A stretch of 64,000 nt of DNA from Aliivibrio fischeri ATCC 7744 = JCM 18803 = DSM 507 (GTDB lineage Bacteria; Pseudomonadota; Gammaproteobacteria; Enterobacterales; Vibrionaceae): assembly GCF_023983475.1 (NCBI RefSeq), contig NZ_CP092713.1:682001-746000 (forward strand), given 5' to 3'. Position 1 is the first letter of the stretch. Each line of letters begins with the position of its first letter. Positions 47,868 through 56,317 of the stretch are shown here, piece after piece. The position numbers and the translations under genes are program-made. Under the pieces are notes generated by a model. The model searched no databases. It saw only the letters and a list, made by a program, of their open reading frames with translations, and was not told the DNA's origin.

Positions 47868-50800
47868 TTACTTGATACGCACTTTATGATTAGATGCAAT
47901 TAACCCTGATAACTGTGTTTTCAGTGCAGCAAGGTAAGCGTCTAGCTCTTGCTCGGTCTCTAAGTAACTGTTGTCACCAAGATCTCGGAAGATAGAGCCT
48001 GTATCAATCGTTACCACTTTTTTCGCTTTCGGTTTTACGATTGGCTCTGCCACTGTTAGGGTTTCTTTGGTTGTTACCCCATAGTTATTTGATGACTCTG
48101 ATGCATCTGGTGTGCTAGCTGCTTGTTTTGCTCGCTCTATGGCTAATGCTGCTTGACGCTCTGCTTCTTTGGTTTGTTGATCAATATAAGCATTGATGAT
48201 CTGCTCGGCTTGTTCAACCAACTCATTAGAGTTACGCACTTCTTCATTCATCTCTGCAATGCTGGTTAGTTTATCTAAACGTTGCAGTGACTGTTGCAGT
48301 GGACGCAGGGCATTGTGACTGATGTTATCAGGTGCTTTTGATTCTGAGATGTGTTCCTGTACATTTTCAATCGCTGCTTGCAGCTTATTTGTTGCGTTAG
48401 TACGGCTGCTTGCCAAAAACTCATTATTAACGATTTGTACCGTTTCAATTAAGCCTTGTACTTGACGGATTTTGCCGTAAGGACGTTTGTCTTTATAAAT
48501 CGCTTCTAGCTTATCTAATGCTGTTTTTGCGCTCTCTGAGGTTTCAAGCAAGTAGCGGTTTTTAGCAAACTCAACGGTGAGTGCGCTTGCTAGGTTTTGC
48601 CATGTTGAGAACTGAGTTTCGTAGAAGGTTTCTAGATCTTCAAACTCTTCTTCAAAGTCTTCTAATTCGTTGCCTTTACGCAGTAATTCATCAATGAACT
48701 TAAAGCTGCCTTGCTGCTCAAGTAATGATGAAAGCAGCATGATGCCATCTTCAATTTCATTTGTGCCAGGGAATGTGCCTGTGGTGGATTTAGCTTTAAA
48801 GTCTTTCAGCTTAGCTAACATGCCTATTAATAGTTGGCTTGCTTGCTCAAATAACTCTTTTTCTGTTGATGGCGCATTTTTATGGAACACGTTTTTATAC
48901 AGAGTTGCGGCCTTTTTCAGGTTCGCTTCTGATTGTTGTTGAATACGGCGGATACGTAAGTTTGCACGCTTGGCGGTTTTATCCAGATGTTCAAAGGCAC
49001 TGCGTAAAGTGATTTCTTGTTGGTTGGCTTGCAATGTCAGCTTATTAGCAACCGCTAAACGTGCGATCATCAAGATAATTTCGTTGTCATTCCAACCAAA
49101 TGGACGGCGAGAGAATTTCTTCACCATGTCACCAGCAGTAATAGGGCGACCGTACTCATCACTGATGGCAATATGCTGTTCCATCTCTGTGAGTGCGCGA
49201 GGGTTCGTTTCTACATCAGATAAGTCGATGTTCATTTGGCTTAAATCATCAACAATTAGGGTTTGTTGAATTTGTTGACGAATATCGCCTGTGTACGGTT
49301 GTACGTATTTTAGTTTACTGAAGGTGTTTTCAATCACATGGCAGTAAGCATTATCAACAATAGCACTTGGTGTTGCACCTTTGGTGTTGTAGTTTTGACC
49401 TAGTACGTAGAAATCCGATTGTTTGATTAGCTCTTCTAGCTCAGCGACGAGCTGTTTACGACGAGCACTGTTTTCTGCGGCTTTTGCGCGGATCAAGACT
49501 TCCATATCGGCATCACGGCCTGCATTGCGCTTGGTGTATTTTGCGGTACGAATGTAAGTACGTAGCTCACCAAATAAACGCGATTGGTCTTGCAGTTTGA
49601 TAAGGATAGAGTCTGATGATTCGTTGCCACATACCGCATCGTTCATTTCATCGTAGCTAGAGTCGATAGGTGAAATCACTTTTAACAGCAAGTCGTTATC
49701 GGTTGTGCGATCAAACGGTTGACCATTACAGAAGCGTGAAACAGGGAAATCCTGCTTGTTTTCTGGGTAACGGTAGTTGTTGTTGGTTTTTAAGATCTCT
49801 TCAAACAGAATCTTGCTTAGTTCTGCGGTTTCATCCGACGATTCTATTTCTGTATTTTGGATCTCTTTTTCGATCTCTTTTTCTTCGTTGGTTAAGAAGA
49901 TGTATTCATCACCTTGGCGAGCAATCAGGTTGTTGTTTTCTAATGCGTCTAGGCTGTTGGTAATGTCGATACGAAGTTGACGTCTGTCTTGATCTACTTC
50001 TGAGATGCATAGCGTTACGATGTTGTCGATGATGGATTTCATCTCATCAACATAACGGATCATAAATAGCGTTTGTAGTACCTGAACAGAAAAAGCATTG
50101 ATTGAACTTTTGCCTGATGCTTGGTTGATATCACGTACCACTGCGGTATCTAAAAATTTCTTAATAGATGGGTAGAAGCTGTAAAGTGGGATCAAACGAC
50201 CAATATTGTCATCAACAAATTGATTTGTTGCGGTTTGGAAGGCTTCAATTAATGAACGCTCACCTTTTGCTAGGTGTGTACCTGCCGCGCCAGCCTGACT
50301 GATGCCTGAGAAGACCTTTTGAATAAGGTTGTATTGGTATGGCGCAAACGGGTAGCTTGATACGAAATTATCTGCCCCAGTAAAGTTTGAGAACTCGGCT
50401 TTGTTGGTGTGCTCAAAACTTAACTGACTACGAATGATGTCGCCTTTTTCATTGTATAGTGCAGTTAGTGCCGTTTTTGCTGGATCTGTTTTATCAAGCA
50501 GACGCTTTTCGATAACTTCGTTTACGTTGGAGCTTGAAAGAGAGATACGATCAAAACGTTGCTGGATGCGTGAAAAATCGTTCTTACGTGAGCCTTCTTG
50601 CATTTTGCCTAATACGGCATCAATGTCTTCTTGTGAGGTAACAACAACCCATGCGCGACCTTCACAAATAGTGCCTAGGTTTTCGGTAATGGTTTGTAGC
50701 TTAAGCATCATTTGGGTATTTTGACCGATGTACTGACCAATCTCATCGACGAAGAAGCTGATACGGCGCTCTGAGCTGCCATCAAGGTACTGTTTTACCC

Positions 50801-51551
50801 ATTTACAGAAGTTTTGAATGTCTAGGCTGAAGTTATTTTCTAAACGCTCAATGGCTTGACGGCCTGCGTCTTCTGATTGACCTGTTACTTGTGCAAATGC
50901 AGCAGCTAGGTCATCACGGTAGAAGTCGTATGAATCACGCTCTTCTAGCCACGATGAACCAGACAACTCTTCAAATACACGATGGAATTCTTGCAGTTTG
51001 CCACGAGCATCTAGGTCGCGTTCTAAATCGGCAATATGAGCGTGATCGCCCGAGTAGCCCATTTTTTCATTGAACACTTTTAGGAATACTTTCAGAATTG
51101 CGTCTTCTTTATCATCGGTATCGGCACGGCTATCGATGTTAAATAGAATAACGTTGTTTTCTTTTTGAATGGCACGACGCATATCGCCCAGCAGCATTTG
51201 GTCTTCTTCAAGTTTTTGCTCAAAGAAGTCAATAGCTCGTTTGTTTACGCCTTCATGGGTGGTCTCTACATTTTTAAGTAGGTAAGACATGATTTTGATG
51301 AAGTGCGATTTACCTGAGCCAAAGAAGCCTGATACCCAAATACCTGATTTGCCCGTCATTGATGCTTTTTTAGGGTCATCCACTGATGGCATGTAGTATT
51401 TGAAAAATTGCTCAATATGGCCTTTAAGCTCGGCGGTAATAACGTATTCGTCTAATTCAATGAAGACGGTGTCGTTTTCAACTTGATCGGCTTTTACTAC
51501 GCCATTAATAGGGCGAGTAATGTCTTTATTAAATAGCTGCTGTAACTGCAT
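47868..51551 (-). CDS. brxC: BrxC, large ATPase of BREX
   Basis: A protein of 1227 residues with Walker A GFFGSGKSHFIK (residues 75-86), a Walker B-like RRISFFVDEIGQYIGQ region (near 265) and long helical and coiled-coil segments toward the C-terminus. This matches BrxC/PglY, the large P-loop protein required for BREX. AGGAAA precedes the ATG. A 98-nt gap separates it from brxB with no terminator visible. The gene is intact. Confidence 0.95.
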   Translation of the reverse strand: MQLQQLFNKDITRPINGVVKADQVENDTVFIELDEYVITAELKGHIEQFFKYYMPSVDDPKKASMTGKSGIWVSGFFGSGKSHFIKIMSYLLKNVETTHEGVNKRAIDFFEQKLEEDQMLLGDMRRAIQKENNVILFNIDSRADTDDKEDAILKVFLKVFNEKMGYSGDHAHIADLERDLDARGKLQEFHRVFEELSGSSWLEERDSYDFYRDDLAAAFAQVTGQSEDAGRQAIERLENNFSLDIQNFCKWVKQYLDGSSERRISFFVDEIGQYIGQNTQMMLKLQTITENLGTICEGRAWVVVTSQEDIDAVLGKMQEGSRKNDFSRIQQRFDRISLSSSNVNEVIEKRLLDKTDPAKTALTALYNEKGDIIRSQLSFEHTNKAEFSNFTGADNFVSSYPFAPYQYNLIQKVFSGISQAGAAGTHLAKGERSLIEAFQTATNQFVDDNIGRLIPLYSFYPSIKKFLDTAVVRDINQASGKSSINAFSVQVLQTLFMIRYVDEMKSIIDNIVTLCISEVDQDRRQLRIDITNSLDALENNNLIARQGDEYIFLTNEEKEIEKEIQNTEIESSDETAELSKILFEEILKTNNNYRYPENKQDFPVSRFCNGQPFDRTTDNDLLLKVISPIDSSYDEMNDAVCGNESSDSILIKLQDQSRLFGELRTYIRTAKYTKRNAGRDADMEVLIRAKAAENSARRKQLVAELEELIKQSDFYVLGQNYNTKGATPSAIVDNAYCHVIENTFSKLKYVQPYTGDIRQQIQQTLIVDDLSQMNIDLSDVETNPRALTEMEQHIAISDEYGRPITAGDMVKKFSRRPFGWNDNEIILMIARLAVANKLTLQANQQEITLRSAFEHLDKTAKRANLRIRRIQQQSEANLKKAATLYKNVFHKNAPSTEKELFEQASQLLIGMLAKLKDFKAKSTTGTFPGTNEIEDGIMLLSSLLEQQGSFKFIDELLRKGNELEDFEEEFEDLETFYETQFSTWQNLASALTVEFAKNRYLLETSESAKTALDKLEAIYKDKRPYGKIRQVQGLIETVQIVNNEFLASSRTNATNKLQAAIENVQEHISESKAPDNISHNALRPLQQSLQRLDKLTSIAEMNEEVRNSNELVEQAEQIINAYIDQQTKEAERQAALAIERAKQAASTPDASESSNNYGVTTKETLTVAEPIVKPKAKKVVTIDTGSIFRDLGDNSYLETEQELDAYLAALKTQLSGLIASNHKVRIK

Positions 51552-51649
51552 GATGGTTTCCTAGCTAATTTTTTATTTTAATTTTGTTTAATGCACTTGG
51601 TTACTCTGTTTTTGTAACGTGTTGCATTACGACTTGTTATATAAGGCAA

Positions 51650-52213
51650 TTAAGCAAGCTTAAAGGCTCGATAATAGTTGTTGGATTCGATTCGTCCAAA
51701 TGGCTTTAATGATGCACCATCGTATTCGACAGGATAGAACATCACTGTTGGTACTTGTCCTACTTTAGCGTGTAAGGCATTAAGTAAGCCATGACCTCGA
51801 ACAATAGGCCATACACTACCAAGGCCATGAAGCATAATGAAATCACAATTCTCAATATTGGCTTCTTGAACGATAAATTCAGCGACACGGTTTTGCTCTA
51901 GTGGGCCTTTTAATGCTTTAAATAGGGCTTCATCGCCTTTCTCAAATTGCATTTTGAAGGATTTATCTAATAAACGACGTGATTCTAGTAGCTTAACGAT
52001 CATCTCAAACAGGTTGATGCTAGCAAAGGTGTAACCTCGATTGGTGAGCTTTTTCTCTAATACTGAAATGTGCTCACGAACCGCTAATTCTTGCTCTGGT
52101 TTGTAATCGAAAATATAAAAACCGATTTCACCACCCAGTTCTTTGTTTTGCAGAAAGCCTTCGCTTTCCAGACGCGATTGGATTGTGTCGAGTCGTTGTT
52201 GTAATTGCTGCAT
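51650..52213 (-). CDS. brxB: BrxB (DUF1788 protein)
   Basis: A protein of 187 residues with the DUF1788 pattern: an N-terminal helix (LQQRLDTIQSRLES), then FYIFDYKPEQELAVREHI, and ending with VPTVMFYPVEYDGASLKPFG. BrxB is essential in characterised type I systems, but its biochemical role is unknown. Its ATG overlaps the stop of brxA (TAATG), giving tight translational coupling. Confidence 0.93.
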   Translation of the reverse strand: MQQLQQRLDTIQSRLESEGFLQNKELGGEIGFYIFDYKPEQELAVREHISVLEKKLTNRGYTFASINLFEMIVKLLESRRLLDKSFKMQFEKGDEALFKALKGPLEQNRVAEFIVQEANIENCDFIMLHGLGSVWPIVRGHGLLNALHAKVGQVPTVMFYPVEYDGASLKPFGRIESNNYYRAFKLA

Positions 52214-52812
52214 TAGTAAGCTTCCATCGCTTGGATAATGTCTTCTTTATTCATATCAATAAGAAGAGTTCGAACATCTGGCGTAATATAGATGTTGGTT
52301 AAAATCTTGGTTTTTGTGCTTTCTAAAAAACCACCATCGGTCATGACTTTAAAAGCAACTTGAGCAATTTTGTAGGTCGATGATTTAGACATCTCGGCAA
52401 ACTCAGGGTAAAGGCGAGATTTGTCTTCCCAGAAGTATTCCCAATCTTTGCTGTCTATGCTTTCACGGTACATGCGTTTGGCATCCATAACGACGGTACG
52501 CATGAAATCAGCAAGAAGAGGAGAGTTGATGAGTGTTGCAGCCATCATCAATTGTGCGGCCTCTTCGTGATTGGCTTTTGACAGCGCGTGCAGAAAATCA
52601 CTATTAAGTGAGCCAATGCGTTTTCTTATGGTTGCGGCATTACGTTTTGCTGACGCAGGTGAGCGCTTTTGTAGAATATTTTGATCGACAATTGCATCAT
52701 CCCATTGCTCTTTGGTTGGGTCAGTCAATAATAGCTCTGCTATCAGTTGGCTTTCTTTGATCATCAAACTGCCACCGATTAGGTCGCCGAGGTATAGTTT
52801 ATGCTCTGCCAT
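52213..52812 (-). CDS. brxA: BrxA (DUF1819, NusB-like fold)
   Basis: A protein of 199 residues with the family start YLGDLIGGSLMIKESQLIAE and an all-helical body. BrxA is a NusB-like DNA-binding protein in known systems. GGAG six bases before the ATG at 52812 confirms the start, which lies 14 nt inside the end of the regulator gene upstream, so brxR and brxA are coupled. Confidence 0.94.
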   Translation of the reverse strand: MAEHKLYLGDLIGGSLMIKESQLIAELLLTDPTKEQWDDAIVDQNILQKRSPASAKRNAATIRKRIGSLNSDFLHALSKANHEEAAQLMMAATLINSPLLADFMRTVVMDAKRMYRESIDSKDWEYFWEDKSRLYPEFAEMSKSSTYKIAQVAFKVMTDGGFLESTKTKILTNIYITPDVRTLLIDMNKEDIIQAMEAY

Positions 52813-53764
52813 TGTTTGCTCCTAAATGAGTGGTCTTTGTGTTGTCTGATGTTGTTTGTACTATGTAGCCAGAAGCTAAGTGTAGATTGTCTACTCCATA
52901 CAGGGTGGCTCTATTAGCTAACCACAGTTGATGTTCTGCTGTATGTTGAGTGGCGTTTTCAGAGCAATCGACATTCCAACGGCGAAGTAGATAGCCTGTT
53001 AATGCCGCACGAACCTCTATATTGAGTTTTCCATCTTGCATTGAGTAATCTAACTCTATGGCTTTTGGATAATTGACATTGCTTGGATGCGGTACTAATT
53101 CTAATGGCACAAATCGCATCCACTGTTTATCTGCCAGTATTGTCTGCTCTTCTTTGATTACGTTGTCTGATAATTTTGCTTTAATGATGCGTGAAATAAC
53201 AAAATCTCTAAATTGTTTACTTTGACAATCGTAAGCACGAATATGCCAACGTAATCCATTATCGACAATGGAGTGAGGCACGATGATGCGATTACTTTCA
53301 CCGCTACTTAATGAAACATAACGGATGTTGACGGCTTTGGTATTTAATGCCGCTTGAGTTAATACGGCGACAATATCAATGTTAGGTGCATTAAGCTGGC
53401 TTGGCGCTTCAAAAGGAATACCTAACCCGTTAATCACACTGTCTTCACCTGATAATTTAGTGGCTAGCTTGGCAAGTGTGTCGTTATTGTTGTGATTAAA
53501 CAGTGGGGTAAATTTGGCTGTTTGGAAATAACACTTTTCTGCGTTGTCGTAGATTAAGTTATCGCTTGCCAATTCTTTATAGAGGTTAATGTCTCTCGTG
53601 GCATTAGATAAGCCCATCTTAAAGTGTTCGACCACTTCTGAACGCGTAAAGTGACCTACAAACATCAACTTAAAGTCAATGTAAGCCAATCTTTGTTTTT
53701 GTGCGTAGTTGAGTTTATCCATATCTTTTTTATTATTAATCATTTGGGCTAGAGTATGCACCAT
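52799..53764 (-). CDS. brxR: BrxR, WYL-domain transcriptional regulator of BREX
   Basis: A protein of 321 residues. An N-terminal winged helix-turn-helix (YAQKQRLAYIDFKLMFVGHF, then the recognition region NATRDINLYKELA) is followed by a WYL domain (about 130-200; INIRYVSLSSGE-like text, HIRAYDCQSKQFRDFVISRI). BrxR-type regulators repress BREX promoters and may sense a nucleic-acid or nucleotide ligand through WYL. Starts at 53743 and 53722 are also possible; family members often begin near the 53722 ATG (MDKLNYAQ). First gene of the locus. Repeats of TGCTAAT in the upstream gap could be operator parts. Confidence 0.88.
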   Translation of the reverse strand: MVHTLAQMINNKKDMDKLNYAQKQRLAYIDFKLMFVGHFTRSEVVEHFKMGLSNATRDINLYKELASDNLIYDNAEKCYFQTAKFTPLFNHNNNDTLAKLATKLSGEDSVINGLGIPFEAPSQLNAPNIDIVAVLTQAALNTKAVNIRYVSLSSGESNRIIVPHSIVDNGLRWHIRAYDCQSKQFRDFVISRIIKAKLSDNVIKEEQTILADKQWMRFVPLELVPHPSNVNYPKAIELDYSMQDGKLNIEVRAALTGYLLRRWNVDCSENATQHTAEHQLWLANRATLYGVDNLHLASGYIVQTTSDNTKTTHLGANNGRA

Positions 53765-53992
53765 TTTGGGTTTTACTTCAATGGGAATACATGGAAGTAG
53801 TTAATAAATCAATCTAAAAAAAGATAGGAGAATTAGTTTCTTTCTTTAACAACTGAGTTATCAAGGTTGCTTATTAGCATCATAAAATACATTAGCAAAT
53901 GTTATTGAGCATTTTTATCATTCACCTAATAGAAAACAGACGTTATGAGATGCAATGTATAAACTGTATTGGTTGGTAACATATTGCTTTTA

Positions 53993-54901
53993 TTAAATAC
54001 TACCTAAGTAATCCCGAAAGAAATCAACGAATAGCTTTGTTCGTTGAGGTAAATGTTTCCTTTTAGGATAGAGAAGATATAAAGGGAGTATTGGTTGTGT
54101 TTCCCAACTTGGGATTAATTGAACGATTTCATTTCTTTTTGTTTGTGACAATTTAGACAACGCTAACTCATCCAACATAGCAACACCGCACCCATTTAGC
54201 ATTGCGTCTACCATAGATGCAACCAAATTAACGCTAAACGAGCCTTCAAGATTAATCGCTACATTCTCTTTTGATTTTATCTTATTAAATGTCCAATTAT
54301 TTAGTGTGAAATCCGTATTTTTATAAAGAATATGGTTTAACTTATTTAGGTGTGAAGGGTGGGTAATTTCCCCTTGGTTCCGCATATAATTTATATGAGC
54401 AAAGGGTTTGCACTGCAATGAGCGAAAATAATGACCAACATAACCTTCCGGTGGGGAATTAGTCAGATAAAAAGCCACATCAAAACCAGACTCGATAAGA
54501 TCCAGAGGACTTTCTGTAAAGATAACTTCAATATCTATTTTCGGGTATGTTCGACAGAATTCAGCGAGGGGCTCTGTTAGTAATATCGAACCAAATGACG
54601 CAGAAGCAGCAATACGTAACTTACCTGCCATGCTTTCTGGTGATAATAATTTTGCGTTGATGGCTTCGGCGCTGTCTAGTAGATGCTTTGCTTGTTTGTA
54701 AAACTCAATTCCATCATAAGTAAGATTGAATTGTCGCGTTGTTCTGTGAATGAGTTGAACAGATAAAATGCTTTCTAATTGTTGTAGTTGTCTACTTATG
54801 TGTGCATTCGAACACTTTAATCTTTTCGCTGCTCCAGCAATGCTTTTTTCTTCACATAAGGCTACATAAATAGGGACATAGTTAAGCCACTTTATTTCCA
54901 T
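53993..54901 (-). CDS. LysR-family transcriptional regulator
   Basis: A protein of 302 residues. The N-terminal helix-turn-helix (SIAGAAKRLKCSNAHISRQL) and linker are typical of LysR, followed by a periplasmic-binding-protein-like effector domain starting at SMAGKLRIAASASFGS. It is divergent from the CatB-type acetyltransferase gene with 89 nt between them, the classic layout in which a LysR protein controls its neighbour. Effector unknown. Separated from brxR by about 230 nt with no shared features, so probably not part of BREX. Confidence 0.88.
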   Translation of the reverse strand: MEIKWLNYVPIYVALCEEKSIAGAAKRLKCSNAHISRQLQQLESILSVQLIHRTTRQFNLTYDGIEFYKQAKHLLDSAEAINAKLLSPESMAGKLRIAASASFGSILLTEPLAEFCRTYPKIDIEVIFTESPLDLIESGFDVAFYLTNSPPEGYVGHYFRSLQCKPFAHINYMRNQGEITHPSHLNKLNHILYKNTDFTLNNWTFNKIKSKENVAINLEGSFSVNLVASMVDAMLNGCGVAMLDELALSKLSQTKRNEIVQLIPSWETQPILPLYLLYPKRKHLPQRTKLFVDFFRDYLGSI

Positions 54902-54990
54902 ATGGTAATTCTGTTTATCTAAATGGTCTCTACTGGAAATAATAGAGACTGATTATACTTTCAGCAAGATTAATTTAAGAGAGAGAATAA

Positions 54991-55647
54991 ATGGAAGCGT
55001 TTAATAGTTGGCTTGAAGGTCAAAACCTCAAAGAACAGGTTAAAAACCCAAATATTGAAGTTGGAGATTATAGCTATTATTCGGGTTTTTATCATTCTAA
55101 GACCTTTGAGGAGCAAGCTGTTCGTTACTTATTAGGAGATGCTTCGACACAAGAGGTGTGGGAGAGCGGACAGTTTGGAGAGGTTGATAAACTCCGAATA
55201 GGTAAATTTTGCTCTATTGCATCAGGGGCAATATTTATGATGGCTGGCAATCAAGGACATAGAGCCGATTGGATATCAACATTTCCATTTTCAAAAAAAG
55301 AGTTTGGTGAAGGGGTGAAAGATGGCTTTCAAAGAGCTGGCGATACCATTGTAGGTAACGATGTATGGATTGGTAGTGAGGCAATGATTATGCCTGGCGT
55401 TCATATTGGAGATGGGGCAATCATTGGAGCTAGAGCCGTTATTACTAAAAATGTGGCACCTTATTCCGTTGTGGTAGGAAATAATGTGGTGGTTAAAAAA
55501 CGGTTTGATGAAAACTTAATTCAAATATTATTAGCCATAAAGTGGTGGGATTGGCCACTGCAACACATTAAAAATGCAGTAGAAATTCTATGTAGTGGTC
55601 ACATTGAAGAATTAGAGCGGTATTTTATAAAGAATGTACGCTCTTAA
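54991..55647 (+). CDS. CatB-type (xenobiotic) acetyltransferase
   Basis: A protein of 218 residues of the left-handed beta-helix, hexapeptide-repeat acetyltransferase family that includes CatB and Vat. Typical features are VGDYSYYSGFYH, IGKFCSIASGAIFMMAGNQGHR (with the catalytic histidine), GNDVWIGSEAMIMPGVHIG and WWDWPL. Members acetylate chloramphenicol, streptogramins or unknown hydroxyl compounds with acetyl-CoA. Resistance is not proven for this chromosomal copy. The gene has a strong AGAGAGAG upstream of the ATG and is divergent from a LysR gene, so it may be inducible. Confidence 0.9.
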   Translation: MEAFNSWLEGQNLKEQVKNPNIEVGDYSYYSGFYHSKTFEEQAVRYLLGDASTQEVWESGQFGEVDKLRIGKFCSIASGAIFMMAGNQGHRADWISTFPFSKKEFGEGVKDGFQRAGDTIVGNDVWIGSEAMIMPGVHIGDGAIIGARAVITKNVAPYSVVVGNNVVVKKRFDENLIQILLAIKWWDWPLQHIKNAVEILCSGHIEELERYFIKNVRS

Positions 55648-56317
55648 TTGATATTAGTTTAAAGGCTCTGATTTAGGTTGAGCCCCTTACTTTTGTATAA
55701 CAATAAATTATTAAAGTGATAAATATTGATAATTTCATATTATCCATAGGGTTTACTATTATTACCTCATCGAAACGAACAACGAATTATAAAACTGAAT
55801 TTGAGGTAAATTATGAAAATGAATCACGTAGGCTTTTCCTAATATTGCTTTTCACCTTCAAATGTTGTCAGTATATATTCTATATCTTACTGATAGGTTG
55901 TAACGGATAGCTGCATTGATTTTAGTATACCTGCCTTTGATACATCCGTATCCATTTCACTTCTACCCTCTCTACTTTCTAGAAAAAGAAACATAAATCA
56001 ATTATAGGGTGTTCGCCAGATGAATAAATATTCATTATATAATGTGAGTTGATTCTAATTAGTTAGCTCATGAAGTAAAGTTTATACCTTAGAGGGGGAA
56101 CATCAGATAGGATCTAGCGTAAACATGGAAAGCCGTTAAACTGAGTGACCTGATTTGGATTAGGTAGAATAACGATTCAGACATTCACTATATGACTACC
56201 GCATTTCCCATAAAATGTAAGCGTAAATGTGTTGCAACACATTGAAAGAAATAACAATCTCGTATAGCATTCGGTACACATAATAATAGAGTTGCTTATT
56301 TGCATTGGGAGCACAAG
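55648..56317. other. Intergenic region without a clear gene
   Basis: About 670 bases. GGCTC/GAGCC near 55663-55685 forms a small hairpin after the acetyltransferase gene and could be a weak terminator. A 64-codon open frame at 55716-55910 is AT-rich, without a ribosome-binding site or family resemblance, and I do not accept it. The promoter of the PHP-ATPase gene must lie in the right half. Confidence 0.4.

Noticed and set aside
55716-55910. 64-codon ORF after the acetyltransferase
   Set aside because: AT-rich composition, no ribosome-binding site and no recognisable protein pattern.
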